A stretch of 64,000 nucleotides of DNA from Collinsella sp. (lineage in GTDB: Bacteria > Actinomycetota > Coriobacteriia > Coriobacteriales > Coriobacteriaceae): assembly GCA_019425015.1 (NCBI GenBank), contig JAHYYJ010000011.1, positions 24,267 through 88,266 on the forward strand. The letters run 5' to 3'. How positions within the stretch are numbered: the first letter of the stretch is position 1; the number at the start of each line of letters is the position of its first letter. Below are positions 1 to 8,105 of the stretch, piece after piece. The position numbers and the translations under genes were made by a program. Under the pieces are notes generated by a model. The model worked only from the letters and a program-made list of their open reading frames with translations. It was not told where the DNA came from and searched no databases.

Positions 1-686
1 AAGGCGTTACCCAATAGCGCCCAATGTCGTGCATATGCCGAGCAGATCAGGTAGCTCATTAAAACCACAAACGAGACTGACGACCCAAGCACAAACCCAA
101 CCGCTGCCTGCGCAAACGCAAGCGCCTCAAAAGCAAATAAGAGACCTATGAAAAACGGCAGCGCATCTGCCTCGGCAGCTTTGAGAAACCACGGCGCCAA
201 ATTAGCCAGTTGAAGCGACTCACCATGAATGACCGCGCTGAACGAGGAGCTCACCACCAAGCTCCAAATCACAACAGAGCAAACCACCACGAGCAGTGAA
301 AATGCCGTTACTGCCGCCACCAAGATAAAACGCGAGACCCACCAAAGGGTTCTTGCCCGGCATCGAACAAGCGCTTGCAAACCAAACCCGTGCAACGATT
401 CGGTCGGATAGTCGAGTGTTGTATAGAGAATAAGCAGAATGAGAAATAGCCATCCTAGCGGAGGCACAAACATGACCCCGGGCCTAGGCTCAAACGGAGC
501 AGATCCGGCAAACACGAGCGCAAGATTATCCGCAAACCCCAAGGTATCCGTTCTAACCCCATACACAGAAGACAATCCGTAGGCGTACACCAAGTTCGCA
601 ACGGTCACTGCCGCAATTGCAATAAAAGAAAGGATGTTCTTCTTCAAAACGGTCCTCAGGTCCGCGGCGACCAGCCTAAACAGCAT
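1..686 (-). CDS. Polytopic membrane protein, permease-like (3' end beyond window)
   Basis: The reading frame runs leftwards from an ATG at 686 and stays open to base 1, so about 228 codons of the N-terminal part are present and the stop is missing. The translation begins MLFRLVAADLRTVLKKN and carries several long hydrophobic segments, as in ABC-2-type permease subunits. Its ATG overlaps the TGA of the upstream gene (TGATG), so the two are probably translationally coupled and may form one membrane complex. No ATPase gene is visible here; one could lie beyond the window edge. No substrate can be read from the sequence. Base composition is more AT-rich than the neighbouring housekeeping genes, which fits an accessory locus. 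Being a transporter permease is an inference from topology and context only. Confidence 0.7.
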   Translation of the reverse strand, partial: MLFRLVAADLRTVLKKNILSFIAIAAVTVANLVYAYGLSSVYGVRTDTLGFADNLALVFAGSAPFEPRPGVMFVPPLGWLFLILLILYTTLDYPTESLHGFGLQALVRCRARTLWWVSRFILVAAVTAFSLLVVVCSVVIWSLVVSSSFSAVIHGESLQLANLAPWFLKAAEADALPFFIGLLFAFEALAFAQAAVGFVLGSSVSFVVLMSYLICSAYARHWALLGNA

Positions 687-1567
687 CAGACCACCTCGCG
701 TCTTTTCCACGCCCCAGAAAAAGCCAACGAAGCAAGGGTCAATAATATGATTTCCGCAAAACCGGCTCGAATGTCTGGCCAGTTATTCAGCGATTCCGAC
801 CTGATGCTGTTGAGGATATTGCAGTTAAACCCCACACAAGCCATTACGCCGAAGATCCAGCCATTTGCAAAATGCCACGCAACCATTAGCAGATACGGGA
901 CAATTATCGCTTTGATTCTGCTACGAAACAAAATTGAGAAGCCAGTTACAGCCATGGATAAAGTCCCGAGCGTGACAGCATCGAACAGCGTGTATGCGAG
1001 CACATATGACAAAGGATGCGAATAAAATAGACCGGAGAAGTAGCTATGCAGGTAAAGTCCTACGTAAGTCGACTCATCGACCCGAGGAAGATACGCAGGA
1101 AAAAGCATCGAGACGATCAGGAAATTGACGAGCAGAGGAATGGCAGTCACTGTAAACGCGGAGAGGAAAGCAGACAGCATCTTTACGTTCACGTACGCCT
1201 TTCTGGAAACGCGCGTGCATATCTGCATGTCATAACCACTCAAACGCTCAAAGAGACACGACCAAGATCCAGCCAACATTGCAAGCAGGGGCAGTGCATA
1301 GAAAAACACCGACGCAGACAGTGGCGCGTTCGCGCTCACAACAATCCAGTTACCGAAGCTGCTTTCACGTGTTTGACCGAGATAATTTTCGGCTTGCACG
1401 CCAACGCCGTAACCAAAAGAAAGAAGGTTGTGGCGCTCTTTTTCCAAATTTGCCCACGGCTCCAGCGCGGCAGCTATTGCAACTGCGACCGCAATCAAGA
1501 GAGCAAGGATAAAAGCTGGACGTCTAATCGTTTTCGACAGTTCGTATCTTGCGAGCTTTTGGTTCAT
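686..1567 (-). CDS. Polytopic membrane protein, permease-like
   Basis: A 293-aa protein starting MNQKLARYELSKTIRRP. The start at 1567 is chosen because GGAGGAGGACGT precedes the ATG; the frame extends 18 codons further upstream without a comparable ribosome site. It has about six hydrophobic segments and a short basic N-terminus, an organisation typical of ABC-2-type permeases or of the DUF2705-like membrane proteins found next to small secreted proteins. It lies 54 bp after the secreted-protein gene and overlaps the next membrane-protein gene by TGATG, so the three genes look co-transcribed. A peptide export or immunity role is a guess from this neighbourhood. I recognise no catalytic motif. 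Confidence 0.7.
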   Translation of the reverse strand: MNQKLARYELSKTIRRPAFILALLIAVAVAIAAALEPWANLEKERHNLLSFGYGVGVQAENYLGQTRESSFGNWIVVSANAPLSASVFFYALPLLAMLAGSWSCLFERLSGYDMQICTRVSRKAYVNVKMLSAFLSAFTVTAIPLLVNFLIVSMLFPAYLPRVDESTYVGLYLHSYFSGLFYSHPLSYVLAYTLFDAVTLGTLSMAVTGFSILFRSRIKAIIVPYLLMVAWHFANGWIFGVMACVGFNCNILNSIRSESLNNWPDIRAGFAEIILLTLASLAFSGAWKRREVV

Positions 1568-1621
1568 ACGTCCTCCTCCCCCTTCCGACCCAGAAAGCCG
1601 GAAGGGAGCCATTTCAAACAA

Positions 1622-2134
1622 CTATGCGGGAAGCTTGTGGAAATGCCCGACGCAGTCGGGGCTCCATACGCCAATAACAGTGCCGTAGCCAGACTCCGCC
1701 CATGCAGTCAGTCGCGCCGCAGATCGCCCGTTCTCACGGACGAGGTTATACATTTCCCACTGTCCCTTGTGATTCGAACGATACGTTCCCTGAGTACAAT
1801 TCATGCTGCCGCTACCGCTTGTGTTATACGCACCGTCTGTATATAACCGAAGCGGATTTCCCGTATGGCCCTGGATATCCAGATAGAGCGATGAGGAATC
1901 ATCCTTTTGACGGTAGCCAGTTGCACTCGTCCCGGCACATTGAAAACTAAATGCCTTATCGGCATTGTTCGTACAGGTCGTAATTCCCGTATCGGCGTTT
2001 TGAGTAATGCTGGAAACCTGAGAGGTGTCAAACTCCTCTTGTGCAAACGATGCAGCGGGAACCCCTAGGGACAGACCAGCTGCAATCACCAAGCCGACTC
2101 CGATTCGAGCAATAGCGCTCCTTGGCTTAATCAT
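1622..2134 (-). CDS. Small secreted protein, DUF2712-like
   Basis: A 170-aa protein starting MIKPRSAIARIG with a clear Sec signal peptide: positive N-terminus, hydrophobic stretch, and an AASFAQ cleavage region near residue 32. The start at 2134 is backed by GGAGAAGG upstream. The mature part is polar, rich in Ser, Thr, Gly and aromatic residues, and holds four cysteines that could form two disulphides. The pattern (RQKDDSSSLYLDI, later aromatic/Gly-rich strands) resembles from memory the DUF2712 secreted family, which sits beside membrane transport genes in Firmicutes; it also loosely recalls lactococcin-972-type secreted beta-sandwich peptides. Followed by two membrane-protein genes and preceded by a membrane LuxR regulator, it may be an exported effector or bacteriocin-like protein. 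The family assignment is tentative. Confidence 0.6.
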   Translation of the reverse strand: MIKPRSAIARIGVGLVIAAGLSLGVPAASFAQEEFDTSQVSSITQNADTGITTCTNNADKAFSFQCAGTSATGYRQKDDSSSLYLDIQGHTGNPLRLYTDGAYNTSGSGSMNCTQGTYRSNHKGQWEMYNLVRENGRSAARLTAWAESGYGTVIGVWSPDCVGHFHKLPA

Positions 2135-2243
2135 GGCCTTCTCCAATCAAAAGCGGTTAACAATGCGTCGACGCACGGCAACCTTCGCATGAATAGAGAA
2201 AGATGTCTGTAAACACCCGCTATTGAGTTGATTGCTCAGGCGT

Positions 2244-4379
2244 TTACACGTTATTTACCTGCGATAACAATAAAATTAGCTCCGCCTTATTCTTGATCTT
2301 CAACTGGCGGTAAGATGCAGACCGCAGCGCTTGCACCGTAGATGCAGCGTAACCGACATCCTCCGCAATGGCCTTTGTCGTTGCCCCCTCTGCCGTCATC
2401 AGCAAAACTTGCGACTGAACATCAGAAAGGGAGCGCGACGTAAGCAGGGCCAGCTGGCGCACGCGGGCCGTTTCGGTGGACCCGTTCGCCCGGTACTCCA
2501 AGACGGCCTTCTCGTCCTCAACCGAGCGGGCGAGCGCGATGTGCGTAACGAACATGGGCACAGACCAGCAAACAATCACCGTTGCCACGACGACATTGAC
2601 AGCCGAACTTTGCCCCAACAACGACGCGAGGAACAACGGCTCGAAAACCGTCAGATCCTGCACCATATTGAGCAAGACAGCCCAAACAGGAGCCGTCGCC
2701 CCGAAGCAAAGCATCCATATCCCAAGCATTTTGCGCTGCGGACAGCTTCGCATCACTATATATGTGAGCAGCACCCCCGTCAGCACCGCAAGTCCATGGA
2801 TTCGCCCCCTAGCGACCGCATAGATTAAGGCAACCATGCCCATTGACACCAACGGCACGATAGCCCGAGCATGGGCATGCACCTTAAACGGACGCAGCCC
2901 AACAGCGAGCGAAGCCGTAGACGCCACGCCGCAAAACAGGACCGGCACAGCCATCAACGGAACGCGTATGCACATCAATGCCGCGATATAGATAAAAGAC
3001 CATTCCACAGCAGATAGCACCGCCCATACGTACGGGCTTCCGAGCCAAATCGCTTCACCCGCTCTATCCAGCGCAGCGCCACGATTCGCTTTTCCACCCG
3101 CGTAGCGTAGCGACAGAAGCAGTCCGAGACCCAATGCGTAGCTTAAGAGGGAAAAGGCGACAGCCCGCGAAACACCGGACCCCCAATCGCTATCCGCCAT
3201 TACCAAGGGCCCCGCCGCAAGGAGGATAAAGAATAATGTGAGCAGGTATCGAAACAGCCGGCGCGTTCGAGCTGATGCCACTATATCGTCAGCATGCCGC
3301 TGCGGTAGCTCATGCCCTACAGTATCGCCCTCACCCGCAAACAGCGCCACGAGCTCGCGTGAGCCCGCAACCGACGCCTTCCCGTATGCTCGGTGAAGCG
3401 TTGTTCTCACCGTCGATGGCTTCGTATCCGTCTCCTTGGCAATTTCCGCCGGCGTTTTCCCTTTGAGCAGCAGTCGAACAAACTGCTCTTCTCTAGGCGA
3501 CAGGGCAGGGGAAAACACCCCCGCATCGAATGTGTCGGACGCACAGGCGATATCCGAATTGTTGTCCCGTTTCCCCCTTAGCAACATGCATACGAAGGCA
3601 GCAGCGATAACGGACCCCATCGCCAGCAATGCAATGACCACGGCATCGCTTGCGAAGTATGCCGCCTCAACAGCCGGAATAAGACCAATAGGAACTGCTA
3701 CGAGCACAGAACAGGCAAACACGTCGCGCCGCCCATGGCCAAAGGCACGAGGGCGGCAAAACGGCGGGGCCACAGTCAATGCGAGATAGACCAACGGAAT
3801 TAAAAGCGCAAGGCCAATTGACGCGGCCGTTACAGGGGGCATCCCCCATGGCTCGGGAACGACTCTCCATGAAACTCGACAGCAAAACAGCAGGCAAGAC
3901 ATGACGGCTATTGTTTCTGTAAAAATCGCGTCCTGCGGGTGACGAGTTTCCCTTTCGTCAGTCCGTGTCGACCTCTGCGTCAAAGGAGAGTCCGCCGTGC
4001 CCCAAATAACATATGAGAGAAGCAGCGACCCAACAAAGCACGAGACACACGAAACGCCATGTAACAACCAAATCGGTGCAAACACGATTGGAATAGAGTC
4101 TCCGCGAGCATAGAAAGCCAGGTCGGCCCATTCGGGAACCGTTGCAATAACACCAAGGAAAACACCGATGGCACCGAGATGCCTCGGCCTTCTCATTCCC
4201 CCCTTGCATAGCGCAGCACCATGAACAAACGCCGCGAGGCATGCGCCCAGGATAACGAGCCAGGTCATTGCACCTGACGCTAGGCCGATTGAAGATGAAA
4301 ACCGGTGATAAGGGGTGACCGCCATTACGACAAGCGCAATGGCGCAGGCAAATGTAGCAGAACGGCGGGAAAAGAGCAT
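2244..4379 (-). CDS. Membrane protein with two LuxR-type HTH domains in tandem
   Basis: A 711-aa protein built as two repeated modules: hydrophobic segments (about residues 8-270), a LuxR/GerE-type helix-turn-helix (about 291-348, SPREEQFVRLLLKGKTPAEI), more membrane segments (about 375-615), and a second HTH (about 649-705, LSDVQSQVLLMTAEGATTKA). Coriobacteriia encode many regulators with one multi-membrane domain and one C-terminal LuxR HTH; this one looks like a fused or duplicated pair. The start at 4379 is chosen because GGAGG lies just upstream, and because the earlier in-frame ATG at 4400 falls inside a TATAAT box. It precedes the secreted-protein and membrane-protein genes on the same strand and probably controls them. 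The ligand is unknown. Confidence 0.75.
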   Translation of the reverse strand: MLFSRRSATFACAIALVVMAVTPYHRFSSSIGLASGAMTWLVILGACLAAFVHGAALCKGGMRRPRHLGAIGVFLGVIATVPEWADLAFYARGDSIPIVFAPIWLLHGVSCVSCFVGSLLLSYVIWGTADSPLTQRSTRTDERETRHPQDAIFTETIAVMSCLLFCCRVSWRVVPEPWGMPPVTAASIGLALLIPLVYLALTVAPPFCRPRAFGHGRRDVFACSVLVAVPIGLIPAVEAAYFASDAVVIALLAMGSVIAAAFVCMLLRGKRDNNSDIACASDTFDAGVFSPALSPREEQFVRLLLKGKTPAEIAKETDTKPSTVRTTLHRAYGKASVAGSRELVALFAGEGDTVGHELPQRHADDIVASARTRRLFRYLLTLFFILLAAGPLVMADSDWGSGVSRAVAFSLLSYALGLGLLLSLRYAGGKANRGAALDRAGEAIWLGSPYVWAVLSAVEWSFIYIAALMCIRVPLMAVPVLFCGVASTASLAVGLRPFKVHAHARAIVPLVSMGMVALIYAVARGRIHGLAVLTGVLLTYIVMRSCPQRKMLGIWMLCFGATAPVWAVLLNMVQDLTVFEPLFLASLLGQSSAVNVVVATVIVCWSVPMFVTHIALARSVEDEKAVLEYRANGSTETARVRQLALLTSRSLSDVQSQVLLMTAEGATTKAIAEDVGYAASTVQALRSASYRQLKIKNKAELILLLSQVNNV

Positions 4380-4398
4380 ACGGCCTCCATAGCGTGTC

Positions 4399-4404
4399 AT
4401 TATA
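4399..4404 (-). promoter_or_regulatory. Candidate -10 box of the dual-LuxR gene
   Basis: TATAAT on the minus strand lies 20 bp before the chosen start codon and overlaps a first in-frame ATG, which argues against that ATG being used. The bases just upstream include the palindrome GCTCGAGC, a possible operator. No good -35 hexamer is visible at 17 bp. Confidence 0.4.
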
Positions 4405-4521
4405 TCGCTCGAGCCGCTCGTTTATCTCTGTTCTCACACCAGCCAGCATCAATGATTCAGGCGAACTCCAATCCGCGCCAGATCACGGTCCGGCTTTTGT
4501 TCGCAGTCCCCACATCAAAGC

Positions 4522-4659
4522 GGGATGCGGTTTCCTTTTGGACGCCGGTTCGGAAAGCGCATCCCGTTCCAGGGCAATATTCTGGGATGCAGTTTCCGCA
4601 GCCCACCCCATTTGGAAAGCGCATCCCATAATTTGGCTGAAAACTGAGATGCGCTTTCC
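4522..4659. repeat. Cluster of GGGATGCGGTTTCC-type repeats (five units, both orientations)
   Basis: The gene-free stretch 4405-4818 holds five near-identical 14-mers in alternating orientation: GGGATGCGGTTTCC at 4522-4535, GGAAAGCGCATCCC at 4552-4565, GGGATGCAGTTTCC at 4584-4597, GGAAAGCGCATCCC at 4614-4627 and GAGATGCGCTTTCC at 4646-4659. Adjacent units can pair as hairpins. The same unit recurs at 39991-40066. Nothing else recognisable is in this stretch. Confidence 0.8.
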
Positions 4660-4818
4660 AAACGAGCCGAAACGGGCCGAATCGATCGGGCCACCTCGCA
4701 TCCCGCTATCCTCGCCATCTGCCCGAGCGTGCTACACTAGCAGCATCTATGCCACCGCGAACGGCTCGGCCCCGCGCCCGCCGCTCGCAAACGAACTTTA
4801 AACGCACGAGGGTTGGCC

Positions 4819-6672
4819 ATGCCGCTTTTCTCGCAACATACCGCCCGGTTCTCGCCGGACGTTCCTTTGGAGGGCACCAGCTCTCGCGAGCTGCTCAAGC
4901 GGTACCAGCCGCTCGAGACACTTGCGACCGGCGGTTTTGGCTCCATCGAGATCTGCCGCGACACGCACCTGCGCCGCCGCGTCGCCATTAAACGCATCCC
5001 CCTTATCAACGGTGCCGGCATGCCCGCTAGCGACATCATGGATGTCCTGCGCGAGGCGCACACTGCCGCCATGCTTCAACATCCCAACATCGTGCAGGTC
5101 ATCGACTTTACGCACGACACAGCCTATGCCTACCTGGTTATGGAATATGTCGATGGCATGTCGCTGGCCGAGTTTTTGCACCGCGCGGACGGCCACTCAC
5201 TTACCTTTGACGAGGCCGCGGCCATTGCCGATGCCCTGGGCCAGGCGCTCACCTTCGCCCACAGTAATGGCGTACTCCACCTGGACATTAAGCCCGCCAA
5301 CGTGCTCATCGACCACTCGGGCAATGTAAAGCTCACCGACTTTGGCATGGCGCGGCTGTCGTCCGCCGGTGGCTTTGGCGGCTCACGCGGCGGCACCATC
5401 GGCTACATGCCGCCCGAGCAGCTCGATATCGAGACCGGCACGGTCGACGAGCGCGCCGATGTCTTTGCCCTCGCCTGTGTGATCTACGAGGGCCTGTGCG
5501 GCAGCGCTCCTTTTATGGCGGCCACGCCCGCCGACTCGCTCGGCCGCATCATCGGCGGCGCCACCTATCCCAGCGAGCTGATACCACACTTTCCCCCGGG
5601 AGCCGAGGCCGCGCTCATGAGCGCGCTCTCCCCCATGCCGCAGGACCGCCCCAACAGCATCGAGGCATTTTGCGACCAGCTCCTTGCCGGTCTGGGCAGC
5701 GTGCGCGAAGGCCGTCGCAGCCTGGAGCAAATGGTTGGCGAACTTTCGGATGACGAGCAGGAGCTCGACGATATCGAGCCGTCGCACTACGAGGACGACA
5801 CCATCGAAGTCGACCCCGCACTCGGCTGGGCAGGCACGCGCTGGAGCCATGCGCGCGACTACGCCATGCACGCTATCTCGGCGCTAACGTGCGGCGCCTT
5901 TAGCTTTTTGCTGATGCAGACGGCCGGCGTCGCGGCGCTTCCCGGCCTGGTCATTGCGGCTATCGCGATCGGAGCGGCGGCCGGCCTGGCCCCCCAGATT
6001 GGCTCGGCCATCTCGGCTGTGGGCTTTTTGGTGCTCATGGCAAACGCCACCATGCAGGCACAGGGCGTCCTGTCGATGTTGCCCGTCGCGGTGATCTTTG
6101 CCGCCGCCATGTCCGGTTGGTGGATCGCCTGGGGTCGCACCGAGGCTGCCGCGAGCGCCGCACTCACCTGTGCACTCGCGCTTGGCTGTCTGACCGGCAA
6201 TACCTTCCTGGCAGCTGGGGTCACCGCCGGCGTCGCGTCATTTTGGCTCGGCCCGGCAAGCGCCGCCGCGGCAACGGGCATGGGCGCACTTTTTGCCCGT
6301 CTGGCCACGGTCGCGCTTTCAGCCGGAGGCGTGCTGGGGCTCGGTAACGTTGCCGCAGCGCTGGGAGACCCACTCCTTTGGGCTGCCTTTGTGCTGGTAG
6401 CGGCAACTGCCGCGGCGTCATCTGCGCTGCTCAACGCCCATGCCAAGCGTGCCGATCAGGGCTCAAACCTTGCCGTAATCGCCGCCATCGCTGTCGCCGG
6501 CATCGGCTGCGCAGCGGCGTCCTGTCTTGCACACCATATGGAAATTGCCAGCCTTGCAGCCGCGGTCGTCGCCAAGGCGGCGGTTGCGGGAACCCTATCC
6601 TCTATAATCGTTGGGATATGCCTATATTTGCTCGGATACCAAAGAACCTATACGGAGAGTGATCTTTCGTGA
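4819..6672 (+). CDS. Membrane-anchored Ser/Thr protein kinase (no PASTA domains)
   Basis: A 617-aa protein with an N-terminal Hanks-type kinase domain (about residues 30-290): Gly loop ATGGFGSIE, catalytic lysine in VAIKR, DFG in KLTDFGMARL, and APE-like MPPEQL. The catalytic loop reads HLDIKPANV (His154-Leu155-Asp156), so the usual Arg of HRD is replaced by Leu. An acidic linker (about 310-345) leads into many Ala/Gly-rich membrane segments to the C-terminus. ATG at 4819 and an in-frame TTG at 4813 are both possible starts. The stop overlaps the GTG of the FHA gene (GTGA). It opens the kinase/FHA/PP2C/FtsW-PBP/PknB operon and likely phosphorylates FHA-bound or cell-wall proteins. Confidence 0.85.
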   Translation: MPLFSQHTARFSPDVPLEGTSSRELLKRYQPLETLATGGFGSIEICRDTHLRRRVAIKRIPLINGAGMPASDIMDVLREAHTAAMLQHPNIVQVIDFTHDTAYAYLVMEYVDGMSLAEFLHRADGHSLTFDEAAAIADALGQALTFAHSNGVLHLDIKPANVLIDHSGNVKLTDFGMARLSSAGGFGGSRGGTIGYMPPEQLDIETGTVDERADVFALACVIYEGLCGSAPFMAATPADSLGRIIGGATYPSELIPHFPPGAEAALMSALSPMPQDRPNSIEAFCDQLLAGLGSVREGRRSLEQMVGELSDDEQELDDIEPSHYEDDTIEVDPALGWAGTRWSHARDYAMHAISALTCGAFSFLLMQTAGVAALPGLVIAAIAIGAAAGLAPQIGSAISAVGFLVLMANATMQAQGVLSMLPVAVIFAAAMSGWWIAWGRTEAAASAALTCALALGCLTGNTFLAAGVTAGVASFWLGPASAAAATGMGALFARLATVALSAGGVLGLGNVAAALGDPLLWAAFVLVAATAAASSALLNAHAKRADQGSNLAVIAAIAVAGIGCAAASCLAHHMEIASLAAAVVAKAAVAGTLSSIIVGICLYLLGYQRTYTESDLS

Positions 6673-7682
6673 ACTTCCTGAACATCTTCGAGGACCACGT
6701 GGCCGGCATCTTCGGTGCCACCCGTGCCCCGTTCTCCTTTAAGAAGCTTGCCAAGCAGGCCGCTCGCGACATGGAGGATCAGACTCTGGTGATCAACGGC
6801 GTCAACACGGCGCCGGCACTCTATACCATCCTGATCGCCGCCGACGACGATCCCATGCTCGCCCCGTTCTACCCCGAGCTTTCGCGCGAGGTCCGCGAGT
6901 TTGTGAAGGCGCAGGCCGAAAAGCGCCGCTATGTCTTTGTCGGCGAGCCCCTCGTGCGCTTTATGATCGATCCGCAGCTGCGCGCCGGCAAGTTCTCGGT
7001 CTTTGCCGAGAACGTCGATGCCCCCACGCTCGGCCGCCTGTACGAAGAAGAGCGCGCCTATCAAAACGGTCTGGGCCAAAACAACTCCGCGGCAAGCCGT
7101 GCCGCCAGCGCCCCGCGCGCCGGCCAGCAGCAGTTTGCTGCCCCGCAGCAGCAGCGCCCCGCCGCCATGCCCCAGCAGCAGCCGACGCCTCGCGCCGCCG
7201 CTCCCGACCCGCTTGCCGTGGCAGACCCCTTCGCGCCTAGCGTCCCCGACCCCGCCGCAGCACCCATCCCGGTGCCGCAGACCGTCTCGCGCGACGCGCT
7301 TGCCGGCATGGGCGGAGCCGCCGCGACCGGTGCCGCCGTGGGCCTAGGCGCCGCAGCCGGCATCGCCTCCAACATGGCGAGCACTCGCGCCCCGCAGCGC
7401 CCGCTCGCCCAGCTCGTCGACGTCGTGAGCGGCGAGAGCCATAGCATCACCTCCGCACAGGTGACTATCGGTCGCGAGCGCTCGGTTTCCGATATTGCCC
7501 TGCGCGACCCCAACGTGTCGCGCCGCCACGCCCAGCTCACCTTTACGGGCTCGGATTGGTCGATCGAGGACCTCAATTCCACCAACGGCACGCTCGTCAA
7601 CAACCGCCGCATTACGCGCTGCCCGCTGCGCAACGGCGATCTGCTGACGTTTGGCCTGAGCACCTTTGAATTTAGGGGATAG
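6669..7682 (+). CDS. fhaA: FhaA-like protein: DUF3662 plus FHA domain
   Basis: A 337-aa cytosolic protein. Residues 1-120 match the DUF3662/FhaA N-terminal domain (MNFLNIFEDHVAGIFGATR). A Gln/Pro/Ala-rich linker spans roughly 140-250 and includes a Gly/Ala-rich hydrophobic patch. A C-terminal FHA domain (about 255-337) has GRERSVSD, NVSRRHAQL and DLNSTNGTLVNN, the phosphothreonine-binding signature. The GTG start overlaps the preceding kinase stop by 4 bp. In mycobacteria FhaA binds phosphorylated cell-wall proteins such as MviN and works with PknB; the same role is inferred here from gene order. Confidence 0.88.
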   Translation: MNFLNIFEDHVAGIFGATRAPFSFKKLAKQAARDMEDQTLVINGVNTAPALYTILIAADDDPMLAPFYPELSREVREFVKAQAEKRRYVFVGEPLVRFMIDPQLRAGKFSVFAENVDAPTLGRLYEEERAYQNGLGQNNSAASRAASAPRAGQQQFAAPQQQRPAAMPQQQPTPRAAAPDPLAVADPFAPSVPDPAAAPIPVPQTVSRDALAGMGGAAATGAAVGLGAAAGIASNMASTRAPQRPLAQLVDVVSGESHSITSAQVTIGRERSVSDIALRDPNVSRRHAQLTFTGSDWSIEDLNSTNGTLVNNRRITRCPLRNGDLLTFGLSTFEFRG

Positions 7683-7688
7683 TCTCTT

Positions 7689-8105
7689 ATGAACATCGAT
7701 ATCGTCCTTTTTGCAGGCCGCATCGTCCTGGTCGCCCTGCTCTATATCTTCCTGTTCGCCGTCATGAAGACCGGCGTGGGACTTGTGCGCGGACAGCGCC
7801 GCGACTCGGCTATCTGGACGATCGATGTGGACAAGGGTCCGCGCGGTATCCGCGGCATCCACGTAGACATGCTCGGCCCCGTCATCGTCGGTCGCTCGCC
7901 ATCTTCGGACATCTGCATCAACGAACCGTTCGTCTCGGCCTCGCATGCGCGCTTTTCGCTGCAGGGCCCGGCGCTCATCATCGAAGACCTCAACTCGCTT
8001 AACGGCACGCTCGTCAACGGCCGCCAGCTTGTGGAGCCCGCAACGCTGCGCGAGGGCGACGAAGTCCAGATTGGCGACGTGGTCATGAAGGTGAACCGTC
8101 GATGA
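7689..8105 (+). CDS. fhaB: FhaB-like membrane-anchored FHA protein
   Basis: A 138-aa protein with one N-terminal membrane helix (about residues 5-28) and a cytosolic FHA domain (about 60-138) showing GRSPSSDICI, SASHARFSL and DLNSLNGTLVNG. Length and order match FhaB/FipA of actinobacteria, which reads phosphothreonine marks and helps coordinate FtsZ, FtsQ and cell-wall synthesis. It starts 6 bp after fhaA. Its stop overlaps the start of the PP2C gene (ATGA at 8102), implying coupled translation. Confidence 0.88.
   Translation: MNIDIVLFAGRIVLVALLYIFLFAVMKTGVGLVRGQRRDSAIWTIDVDKGPRGIRGIHVDMLGPVIVGRSPSSDICINEPFVSASHARFSLQGPALIIEDLNSLNGTLVNGRQLVEPATLREGDEVQIGDVVMKVNRR

Noticed and set aside
4522..4659. 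Possible CRISPR array
   Set aside because: Units are only 14 bp, alternate in orientation and have irregular spacing; no cas gene is present.
7061..7723. Minus-strand frame opposite the FhaA-like gene
   Set aside because: Shadow of the Ala/Pro-rich linker; no plausible protein features.
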